A DNA stretch of 10,619 nucleotides from Lentisphaeria bacterium (lineage in GTDB: Bacteria; Verrucomicrobiota; Lentisphaeria; Victivallales; UBA1829), in the NCBI GenBank assembly GCA_017456805.1, contig JAFTIQ010000082.1, positions 1 through 10,619 of the forward strand, read 5' to 3'. Below are positions 1 to 6,035 of this stretch, piece after piece. Under the pieces are notes generated by a model. The model ran no database searches and was not told the origin of the DNA. It saw only the letters and a list, made by a program, of their open reading frames with translations. A program made the position numbers and the translations under genes. Numbering within the stretch: position 1 is the stretch's first letter; each line of letters starts with the position of its first letter.

Positions 1-8
1 TTTGCGCC

Positions 9-36
9 TTGATTTTATATTTTTTTCTGTTATATT
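9..36 (+). promoter_or_regulatory. Promoter for the alpha/beta hydrolase gene
   Basis: A TTGATT -35-like box (9-14), a 16-bp spacer and a TATATT -10 box (31-36) preceded by TG at 28-29 (extended -10) are visible. Transcription would start near 43, leaving a leader of about 33 bases before the ATG at 76. The same box spacing recurs at three other places in the window, which raises confidence. Confidence 0.55.
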
Positions 37-75
37 AACCAGAACAGACGAAATTCATCAGCAAAGGAGTAAAAA

Positions 76-933
76 ATGGCTGGATCAGGAATGAATTATA
101 GTACATTGACAGCTGCAGGAACAGAAAAATACGCGTTTCAGAGCACAAAGAAAATTGCCTATCCCGAAGGGGAAACCGTGGAGTGGTACGGCTATAAACG
201 GCACAATTTTGAGATAGACGGCTGCGAAGGTTTTATTGTTGAACCGCCCCATCCGGCGCCGGGATTGCCCTGGAGCTGGTGTCTGCAATGGGCAGAATCG
301 TTTGTTCCGAGAACTCCGGCACTCCAGCTGCTTGACCGGGGCTTCCATCATGTTCATTTGAACGTTTTTCCCACTTATTTGAATGATAAGGGAGTGAAGA
401 TCCTTGAGAAGTTCTATGCGATGCTTCAGGGAATGCATTTTCATAAGAAGGCGGCTCTGATCGGGATGAGTTACGGAGGATTGTTTTCCCTTCGCTGGGC
501 GGCAGAGCACCCGGAAACTGTGGGCGCAATGTATCTGGATGCACCGGTCTGTTCGCTCTCTTTTGCCGGAGATCGTCACAGAGGGAATTGTCCGGAAAGT
601 CTTTTGCCGTTCATGCAGGGAGAAACAGAAAAACATCTTGCGGCGTATGGGGTCAGCGATGTGGAAGGCTTGAGAAAGCATCCGAAGAACCCCATGAATA
701 ACTATGCAGCGATCGCAAAGGCAAAGATCCCTGTTCTTGTTTTGCGCAGCGGGCAGGATCAATCGGTTTTGCCGGAACTGAACATTGATATTCTGGAAAA
801 GAAGATCAATGATGCCGGCGGAGATGTTCAAGTGGTTCGCCGGGAACTTTATGGACACCATCCGCATGGAATGGATGATCCCACGCCGCTGACCGGTTTT
901 ATTCTCAAATACTATCCGGATTTTGAAGTTTGA
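76..933 (+). CDS. Alpha/beta hydrolase family protein (GMSYGG serine hydrolase)
   Basis: This is a predicted cytoplasmic serine hydrolase of the alpha/beta fold, 285 residues, with no signal peptide. The nucleophile elbow is G-M-S-Y-G-G with Ser132 as the likely nucleophile. A strand ending at about residue 224 leads into Asp228, the likely acid, and the C-terminal motif HHPHG at 261-265 holds the likely catalytic His. The N-terminal half has the fold's usual strand and oxyanion-loop pattern (PHPAPGLPW, residues 58-66). The start at 76 is supported by AAGGAG at 64-69, six bases upstream; the Met at residue 6 has no comparable site. The gene stands alone, with its own promoter (9-36) and terminator (941-977). 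Relatives I know of are described only as hydrolases or esterases of carbohydrate-utilisation regions. The substrate cannot be told from the sequence. Confidence 0.85.
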   Translation: MAGSGMNYSTLTAAGTEKYAFQSTKKIAYPEGETVEWYGYKRHNFEIDGCEGFIVEPPHPAPGLPWSWCLQWAESFVPRTPALQLLDRGFHHVHLNVFPTYLNDKGVKILEKFYAMLQGMHFHKKAALIGMSYGGLFSLRWAAEHPETVGAMYLDAPVCSLSFAGDRHRGNCPESLLPFMQGETEKHLAAYGVSDVEGLRKHPKNPMNNYAAIAKAKIPVLVLRSGQDQSVLPELNIDILEKKINDAGGDVQVVRRELYGHHPHGMDDPTPLTGFILKYYPDFEV

Positions 934-940
934 GTGAGAC

Positions 941-977
941 AGATCATGGGCATGCAAAGCTCATGATCTTTTTTTTT
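941..977 (+). terminator. Rho-independent terminator after the hydrolase gene
   Basis: An 11-bp stem (941-951 pairing with 959-969, one G-U pair) closes a 7-base loop, and a run of nine T follows at 969-977. It lies 7 bases after the stop codon at 931-933. Confidence 0.9.
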
Positions 978-1024
978 CGTATCCTGTAATCCAGGCAAAA
1001 AAACGATTTTTTTAAATTCTGAGG

Positions 1025-1052
1025 TTGCAAAAAAAAGAAATCAGGATATATT
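1025..1052 (+). promoter_or_regulatory. Promoter for the small lipoprotein pair
   Basis: TTGCAA (1025-1030), a 16-bp spacer and TATATT (1047-1052). Transcription is expected near 1059. That puts the possible TTG start codon at 1066 almost on the first transcribed bases and favours the ATG at 1132, with a leader of about 70 bases. The -10 box lies inside an AT-rich partial dyad, GATAT-ATTA-ATATC (1045-1058). Confidence 0.5.
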
Positions 1053-1131
1053 AATATCTGATGTATTGCAAGTATATGATGTAACAAAAATCAAAACAGA
1101 TCAGAATAGAATTTTTGAGAGGAATTTTTTT

Positions 1132-1434
1132 ATGTTCAGAATGATTGGGAAAGTCTGTTTCGTTGCTTTGTTTCTCGCCATAGCATCGTTTTTCGCCGGA
1201 TGCGGAAATGATTCCGTTCTGGAAGAAACAGCTGTCGAAGTCGTCAATGATATTCTGGAGGCAAATGTTGATGATCCGGCAAAATGTATTGCTGTAAAAA
1301 TTACGGAGAAAATTACAGATAATCATTACAAGGCGATCGCGACGCTCGACAACGGAAACGATATTTCTGTCCTGATCGAAGAGCGCGGAGACATGGTTTA
1401 TGTTACAATCCCGGATGAATATTTTGAGGATTGA
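1132..1434 (+). CDS. Small predicted lipoprotein, paralogue of the next gene
   Basis: I do not recognise the family. The protein has 100 residues, with a lipoprotein signal peptide: positively charged start (MFRMIGK), hydrophobic stretch 8-21, and lipobox F-A-G-C with Cys24 as the lipidated residue. The mature part is about 77 residues and acidic. It holds a second cysteine (Cys52) and a C-terminal block with ITEKI, DNG and a VLIE/RGD-type strand pair that is also found in the downstream paralogue. The start at 1132 is chosen because GAGAGGA (1117-1123) lies eight bases upstream and because it places the signal peptide at the N-terminus. The frame stays open upstream to a TTG at 1066, but that adds 22 polar residues in front of the signal. 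It is probably anchored in the envelope; function unknown. Confidence 0.75.
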   Translation: MFRMIGKVCFVALFLAIASFFAGCGNDSVLEETAVEVVNDILEANVDDPAKCIAVKITEKITDNHYKAIATLDNGNDISVLIEERGDMVYVTIPDEYFED

Positions 1435-1515
1435 AAACTTTCTTAATTTATAAAGATTCATAAATAAATGGGGATAACAAATAAAAACAGAACGGATGTT
1501 CTGAAGGAGAAAATT

Positions 1516-1806
1516 ATGTTTAAGAAAATCAGTAAAGCATGTTTTATCGCATTGTTTGTGGCTGCTTGTGCATTTCTCAGCGGCTGCGGCAGAGAATCTC
1601 AATTGGAAGATGCCGCTGTTCCTGTTGTGAATAAAATCGCAAGAAACTTGTTGGGCGGAGATGCAGCTTCCTGCGAAAGCGTTGAGATCACCGAAAAGAT
1701 CGGAGATAAACGTTACAGAGCAAATGCTCATATGGATAACGGAAAGACTGTAAAGGTTTTGATTGAAGATCGCGGCGATGAGATCTGGGTCGAACTTGAT
1801 ATCTGA
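1516..1806 (+). CDS. Small predicted lipoprotein, tandem paralogue of the preceding gene
   Basis: Function not recognised. The protein has 96 residues, with a lipoprotein signal peptide (MFKKISK, hydrophobic 8-21) and lipobox L-S-G-C with Cys24 at exactly the same position as in the upstream paralogue. The two align over their whole length with one or two residues of gap. Shared features are Cys53 (Cys52 upstream), ITEKI (58-62), DNG (74-76), VLIE (81-84) and RGD (86-88). The start at 1516 follows a clear AAGGAGA site (1504-1510). The ATG at 1468 would add 16 polar residues before the signal and has no ribosome site, so I reject it. It follows its paralogue by 81 bases with no terminator between them, so the two are likely cotranscribed. 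The pair arose by tandem duplication (inference). Confidence 0.75.
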   Translation: MFKKISKACFIALFVAACAFLSGCGRESQLEDAAVPVVNKIARNLLGGDAASCESVEITEKIGDKRYRANAHMDNGKTVKVLIEDRGDEIWVELDI

Positions 1807-1830
1807 TAAACTCGTATAACTTTTGAATTC

Positions 1831-1868
1831 AGCCGTCTGTTCTACATCCCCGGAACGACGGCTTTTTT
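1831..1868 (+). terminator. Rho-independent terminator after the lipoprotein pair
   Basis: Stem AGCCGTC (1831-1837) pairs with GACGGCT (1857-1863) and continues inward past a bulged T as GTTC/GAAC. A run of six T follows at 1863-1868. It lies between convergent genes, but the T run exists only on the plus strand, so it serves the lipoprotein unit and not araC. Confidence 0.85.
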
Positions 1869-1888
1869 GTTTCCCTGTTCCCCCTTGT

Positions 1889-2740
1889 TTATGACCGGTA
1901 ATTTCCGGGAGTTGTGCCGTAATGCTGGCGGAACACTTTGATAAAATAACTGCTGTCTTTGAACCCGCAACGGTAGGCGATTTCAGCGATTTGGAGGGAG
2001 GTGTGATTCAGCAGGGAAAGAGCATTTTCCAGCCGGAGAGAAGTCAGATAAGAAGAGAAACTGACACCGAATTCCCGTTGAAAAAGTCTGCTCAGATAGG
2101 ATGGGCTGATCCCGAAATGCTGAGCTGTCTGTTCCAGAGAAATATCGGAAGCATAATTTTGCGACAGAAAAAATTTGGTTTGCTGAATCAGCTTCGGGTG
2201 GCCGAGTTTCTCCGCTTCCGGAATCTCTGTTTTATCCGAATGGATGACCGCGCAGTAGAAGAGCAGGAGCAGCGCATGAAGCTGCACGTTCAAATTTTCC
2301 ATGCTGATTTGCTTTTTGCACCAGAGATCATACAGGAAATCCAGTCTGCGGCGGGCTTCGGAACGGGTCAGAAAATCAAGTCTGTGCAGTTCAACACTTG
2401 TCACTGTTGAAAAGTATTCCTGGGCATTTGGCCAGTGGAACATGATCATCAGGATCCGCAATCCACGCAAAGGTTCAAAAACGTCTTTATGCATCACTCT
2501 TCTTGGGACAAGCAGGAAGTCGCCGGCCACAGCGGGAATATCGGTTCCGCGGCTGCGGTCAAATTCCAGTGTAAATTTTCCATCCAGAACGTACAGAAGT
2601 TCATTGCAGCTGGAAAGATGAGCTTCCTGCCGCCAGATATTTTCGTAATCGCGGACTGCAAAGGAGACGATTTTCGGGGGCGTTGTCCAAAAGCTTGATT
2701 CTGTTTTCTGTTCCACAGTTTTTTCCTTGAATAGCAGCAT
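1889..2740 (-). CDS. AraC-family transcriptional regulator with cupin-like N-terminal domain
   Basis: This is a DNA-binding regulator of 283 residues from the chosen start. The N-terminal part, about residues 25-100, is a cupin-like (AraC_binding type) beta-barrel with the ELLYVLDGKF strand and an AGDFLLVPRRVMH turn, as in sugar-sensing members. The C-terminal 100 residues hold two helix-turn-helix units: ISLEQTAQHFGIS followed by SYLSRLF (about 200-221), and IAEIAYRCGF followed by SYFIKVFRQHYGTTP (about 251-278). The ATG at 2740 is preferred. The frame is open up to a TTG at 2806, adding 22 residues, but neither start has a good ribosome site, and the best promoter would leave only about 11 bases ahead of the TTG against about 77 ahead of the ATG. 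It is divergent from the aminotransferase operon and most likely controls it in response to a small sugar-like ligand; the ligand is unknown. Confidence 0.88.
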   Translation of the reverse strand: MLLFKEKTVEQKTESSFWTTPPKIVSFAVRDYENIWRQEAHLSSCNELLYVLDGKFTLEFDRSRGTDIPAVAGDFLLVPRRVMHKDVFEPLRGLRILMIMFHWPNAQEYFSTVTSVELHRLDFLTRSEARRRLDFLYDLWCKKQISMENLNVQLHALLLLFYCAVIHSDKTEIPEAEKLGHPKLIQQTKFFLSQNYASDISLEQTAQHFGISPSYLSRLFQREFGVSFSSYLTSLRLENALSLLNHTSLQIAEIAYRCGFKDSSYFIKVFRQHYGTTPGNYRS

Positions 2741-2821
2741 TTCTGATTCTTCATGGTAATGTAATGCTGATTTGAAGATTGTCAAATCTGTTTTCAAAAA
2801 AAACAACTTTTTGAATCAAGT

Positions 2822-2845
2822 TTATAATATTGTGCAATATTATAA
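2822..2845. promoter_or_regulatory. 24-bp palindrome, candidate operator
   Basis: Two 11-bp arms, TTATAATATTG (2822-2832) and CAATATTATAA (2835-2845), are exact reverse complements around a central TG. The palindrome covers the araC -10 box and most of its spacer, so a bound protein would block araC transcription. No T run follows on either strand, so it is not a terminator. The binding protein is unknown; AraC proteins more often use direct repeats. Confidence 0.5.
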
Positions 2846-2852
2846 TTATCAA
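2824..2852 (-). promoter_or_regulatory. Promoter for the AraC-family gene
   Basis: Read on the minus strand: TTGATA (2852-2847), a 17-bp spacer and TATTAT (2829-2824), each one mismatch from consensus. The start of transcription would be near 2817. The 24-bp palindrome overlaps its -10 box and spacer, which suggests repression or autoregulation. Confidence 0.45.
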
Positions 2853-2964
2853 TAAGTTATATTGATTTAACAAAAATCGTTTCTCTCATTCTGCGCAAAA
2901 AAAATAAAAAAACAAAACGTCATAAATATTATATAATTGGCAAAATAATGCTATTGCAAAGAGA

Positions 2965-2992
2965 TTGATTTCTGAAAAATGCCCGATATATT
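2965..2992 (+). promoter_or_regulatory. Promoter for the four-gene aminotransferase operon
   Basis: TTGATT (2965-2970), a 16-bp spacer and TATATT (2987-2992). Transcription would start near 2999 with a leader of about 70 bases. Direct repeats of an ATTG..CAAA sequence end five bases before the -35 box, a typical position for an AraC-type activator. A separate TATAAT at 2932-2937 has no good -35 box. Confidence 0.5.
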
Positions 2993-3068
2993 AAACACAA
3001 AGAGATCCCGGCAGCGGGCAAAAAATGAAACCGAAAAGGTAATTTCAAAAAGGAAAGGATGAGAGATT

Positions 3069-4382
3069 ATGAGCGAAGAATTTGCAATTTACGGAGGGAA
3101 ACCGGCGGTTGATGTGAGCAAAGTCGTCAGCTGGCCGCCTGTGGATAAGATCGATGAAGAATTGGTGCTGGATGCACTGTACAGCAAAGTCCAGTCACGG
3201 GGCAAGCATAATCTTGAGTTGGAAAAAGAGTTTTGTGAATGGAACGGAAACAAGCTTGCGCTTTTCACGAACTCCGGAACTGCGGCGCTCCACATGTGTC
3301 TTGTCGGATGCGGGATCGGAGCCGGAGATCATGTTCTTGTTACGGCATACAGCTGGAGTTCCAGCGCGACCTGTATTCTTCACCATGATGCCATTCCGAT
3401 TTTCGTAGACATTGATCCGGAAACCTTCCTGATGGATCCGGATAAGATCGAAGCTGCGATCACGCCCCGGACGAAAGCGATCATCGTTGTCCAGCTCCAT
3501 GGACTTTGCAACGATATGGACAAGATCAATGCGATTGCAAAGAAGCATAATCTGAAGGTGATCGAAGATGCCTGTCAGGCACATGGAGCCATGTACAAGG
3601 GCAGAAAAGCCGGAACGCTCGGTGACTGTGCGGCGTTCAGTTTCAATCAGAATAAATGCCTGAGCTGCGGTGAAGGCGGAATGTTTGTCACGGACAATCA
3701 GGAAATTTTTGATAATGCGGCAAAGCTCTGGAGTTTCGGGGAGACCTCCCGTCCGGAACAGAGCCGGGATTATCACGCCTATGCTCTCGGCTGGATGTAC
3801 CGCAACAATGAATTGACAGCCGCCTACGCCCGGGGCCAGCTTTCCAAGTACGAATTCTATTTCAAGACTCTTCGTGAGAATGGAGAGTATCTGCTGAAAT
3901 CGCTGGCAGGCACACCGAACCTTCTTCTTCCTCTTGAACCGGAATGGGCAACCCACAACTGGTATAATTTCAATCTCCGGATCGATTTTGCGAAAATGGG
4001 GATCACCGATCCGGAACAGCAGGTCATTTTCCGGGATGCTGTTGCGGCTGCGCTCCGTGATGAAGGGATCGTGGCAAGTGTCTGGCAGCGTTTCATTCTT
4101 CCTGAGATGACGGTTTTCCGCGCGAAGAATGCTTATGGTCTCGGTTATCCCTGGAGCATTCCGGGCGCTGACGAAGGGGTGGATTATTCTCTTGAGAAAT
4201 ATCCCAATGCATTGGAGTACAGCAGAAAGCATATTTCCATCGTGCAGAGTCTCCGTGCGCCCAACGGTTTGGATATTGCAGAACAGGTGCGCGCCGGAAT
4301 CGACAAGATCTTTTCCAATATTGATCAGATTGATCCGGAAAGAATCAATGCGATTTTGGAAGAACGGAGAAAGAACGCATGA
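3069..4382 (+). CDS. DegT/DnrJ/EryC1/StrS-family PLP aminotransferase
   Basis: This is a predicted cytosolic pyridoxal-phosphate aminotransferase acting on keto-sugars, amino sugars or cyclitols, 437 residues. The fold-type I signatures are in order: phosphate-binding loop TNSGTAAL (67-74), aromatic stacking segment YSWSSSA (94-100), cofactor-contacting Asp167 in VIEDACQAHGA, and the Schiff-base Lys196 in SFNQNKCLSCGEGG. A C-terminal small domain follows. It is longer than typical nucleotide-sugar members (about 370-400 residues) and by overall layout is closer to the L-glutamine:scyllo-inosose aminotransferase branch; this subgroup call is tentative. AAAGGA (3054-3059) supports the start. 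It is the first gene of the operon and overlaps the next by four bases (ATGA). In this context a catabolic role, removing an amino group, is as likely as a biosynthetic one. Confidence 0.9.
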   Translation: MSEEFAIYGGKPAVDVSKVVSWPPVDKIDEELVLDALYSKVQSRGKHNLELEKEFCEWNGNKLALFTNSGTAALHMCLVGCGIGAGDHVLVTAYSWSSSATCILHHDAIPIFVDIDPETFLMDPDKIEAAITPRTKAIIVVQLHGLCNDMDKINAIAKKHNLKVIEDACQAHGAMYKGRKAGTLGDCAAFSFNQNKCLSCGEGGMFVTDNQEIFDNAAKLWSFGETSRPEQSRDYHAYALGWMYRNNELTAAYARGQLSKYEFYFKTLRENGEYLLKSLAGTPNLLLPLEPEWATHNWYNFNLRIDFAKMGITDPEQQVIFRDAVAAALRDEGIVASVWQRFILPEMTVFRAKNAYGLGYPWSIPGADEGVDYSLEKYPNALEYSRKHISIVQSLRAPNGLDIAEQVRAGIDKIFSNIDQIDPERINAILEERRKNA

Positions 4383-6025
4383 AAAAGTTCATTGTTTGGA
4401 TTTTTTCCCTTTCCGTTCTGGTGATGTTTACAGCCTGCAGTTCGCTTGAACCCTGTAACGGGCAGCTTTCGGGCGAAACGCTTATGATCGGCTGGGGCGA
4501 ACGTTCCATTGCAAAAGAGGGGCCGGTTCCTATTACAGGACAGTTTTTCCTGCGGATCTCTCAGGGACAATACTCTCCTGTGCTTGCCAGTGCTCTTGCC
4601 GTCAGTAAAGGAGAGGAGGCTGCAATCTTTGTTTCTGTGGATATGGTATTGTTCCATCCCAAAGCATTGAAAAAAGTTTATGAGTTTCTGAACGCGGAAC
4701 AGCCGGAGATCCCTGTGGAAAAAATTATTCTGAATTCCACACATACCCATGCAGGACCTTCTGCCAATGATATAGCAGCAGATTATCCGCGCAGGGTTGA
4801 AGTGATCTCTTCTTCTGAAATGCAGACGTGGATTGCAAGACAGGTTGCAGATGCAATCAAGGATGCCTGGGCAAAACGTGCCCCCGGTTCCATTGCTTAC
4901 GGTTATGGATTCGCCACCACCGGACACAGCCGCAGAACCATCTATCTTGTGGATAAAGGAAAGACGGAATCCAATGCCGCCGGGACTGCTGTGAACGGTC
5001 ATGGCAAAATGTACGGCAGAACCAACGATCCGGATTTCGATTGCTATGAGGCCGGAACAGATGCATTTATCAATCTGATGTACACCTTTGACCGCAGAGG
5101 CAGATTGACCGGGGCAATCATCAATGTTCCCTGTCCGGCACAAACAAATGAAACCGCATGGATGCTTTACGCGAGTTTCTGGCACAATGTCCGGGAAAAA
5201 CTTGAGGCGAAATATGGGAAGATCGGGGTGATTTGTCAATCTGCTGCGGCCGGAGATCTATCTCCCCGTCAACTCCATTACAATGCTGCTGAACTGCGCC
5301 GTTACCGATTGAAATATAAAGAAAAGATGGCGGCATACATGCGGAATCCGATGAGAAATCCAAGCAACTGGAGCGCAGAAGCGTTCCGTCGTCAGCATGA
5401 ATATGATGCACTGGAACTGATGCGAGCTGAGGATATCGCAAACCGGATCGCGGCAGCCTTTGACGAAGTGCTGTCGTGGGCAAGTCAGGATAAACGGAGT
5501 CAGCCGGTTTTCAAACATGAAGTCAGAACAGTGAAACTTTCAAGACGTCTCTTCCCGAAAGTACTGATAGATCAGGAAAAGAAAAACCATGCAGAAGTCA
5601 TGAAACTGAAGTTCAAAACCGGAGGCGATCCCTGGGATCAGCTGATTTTCAACAGCACGCTGAAAACCCGTCAGAACAGAATTGCAAGTCTTCTTGCCCG
5701 GTATGAAATCCAGGAGAAAGAACCCGGGATCACCACGGACATTCATGTGGTCCGGATCGGGGACATGGCATTTGCTACCAACCGCTTTGAGCTGTTTCTG
5801 GATTATCAGCACCGAATTCAGGCGCGGAGTCCTTTTGAACAGACATTCATTGTTCAGCTTGTGACGGATCCCTATGGTGTCGGAAGTTATCTGGCAACGG
5901 AAAAGGGCGTTCGCAACAAGGGATACAGCGCAACGCCTTATTGCAACCAGGTTTCTCCGAAAGGCGGACAGGAACTTGTGGAAGAAACCTTAAAGATGCT
6001 GCTTGGTTTGAACTCTGAAAAATAA
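4379..6025 (+). CDS. Neutral/alkaline ceramidase-like hydrolase, predicted lipoprotein
   Basis: This is a 548-residue protein of the neutral/alkaline non-lysosomal ceramidase-like family (N-terminal catalytic domain type). A lipoprotein signal peptide is visible: MKK, hydrophobic 4-17, lipobox F-T-A-C with Cys20, so it should sit on the envelope. Family landmarks are NSTHTHAGP (119-127, metal-binding His122/His124), AAAGDLSPR (289-297, with Ser295 at the ceramidase nucleophile position), Glu471 in NRFELFLDYQ, and Tyr504 in GSYLAT followed by KGYSATPYC. Where ceramidases carry a His zinc ligand (a VHxTSM-like segment), this protein has NVPCPAQTNE (249-258), with Cys or Pro in place of His. It also lacks the C-terminal Ig-like domain of true ceramidases, which are about 650 residues or more. 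The start overlaps the aminotransferase stop (ATGA), with GGAG at 4366-4369. Substrate unknown; an amide- or ester-linked sugar derivative is more likely than ceramide. Confidence 0.82.
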   Translation: MKKFIVWIFSLSVLVMFTACSSLEPCNGQLSGETLMIGWGERSIAKEGPVPITGQFFLRISQGQYSPVLASALAVSKGEEAAIFVSVDMVLFHPKALKKVYEFLNAEQPEIPVEKIILNSTHTHAGPSANDIAADYPRRVEVISSSEMQTWIARQVADAIKDAWAKRAPGSIAYGYGFATTGHSRRTIYLVDKGKTESNAAGTAVNGHGKMYGRTNDPDFDCYEAGTDAFINLMYTFDRRGRLTGAIINVPCPAQTNETAWMLYASFWHNVREKLEAKYGKIGVICQSAAAGDLSPRQLHYNAAELRRYRLKYKEKMAAYMRNPMRNPSNWSAEAFRRQHEYDALELMRAEDIANRIAAAFDEVLSWASQDKRSQPVFKHEVRTVKLSRRLFPKVLIDQEKKNHAEVMKLKFKTGGDPWDQLIFNSTLKTRQNRIASLLARYEIQEKEPGITTDIHVVRIGDMAFATNRFELFLDYQHRIQARSPFEQTFIVQLVTDPYGVGSYLATEKGVRNKGYSATPYCNQVSPKGGQELVEETLKMLLGLNSEK

Positions 6026-6035
6026 AGGAGGCTTT

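Larger units (their letters stand above)
2741..3068. other. Divergent control region between araC and the aminotransferase operon
   Basis: This is 328 bases of strongly AT-rich non-coding DNA. It holds the araC promoter (2824-2852, minus), a 24-bp palindrome (2822-2845), an ATTG-type direct repeat (2936-2945 and 2953-2960), the operon promoter (2965-2992) and a short GC hairpin, CCCG-GCAG-CGGG (3007-3018), in the operon leader. A second weaker minus-strand promoter, TTGACA (2780-2785) with TACATT (2758-2763) at 16 bp, could also serve araC. No small gene is convincing here. Confidence 0.7.

Noticed and set aside
1045..1058. GATAT-ATTA-ATATC dyad over the -10 box of the lipoprotein promoter
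   Set aside because: The arms are only five AT-rich bases and the outer TCA/TGA pairs are off-axis; expected by chance in such AT-rich DNA.
1066..1131. N-terminal extension of the first small lipoprotein from a TTG at 1066
   Set aside because: It would start next to the predicted transcription start, has no ribosome site, and would bury the signal peptide behind 22 polar residues.
1051..1731. 226-codon minus-strand open frame over the two small lipoprotein genes
   Set aside because: The translation is rich in Phe, Cys and Ile without domain features. The plus-strand genes there have ribosome sites, lipoboxes and mutual homology.
2741..2806. Longer AraC protein from a TTG at 2806
   Set aside because: It has no ribosome site and almost no leader from the best promoter. 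The added 22 residues lie outside the cupin-like domain. It cannot be fully excluded.
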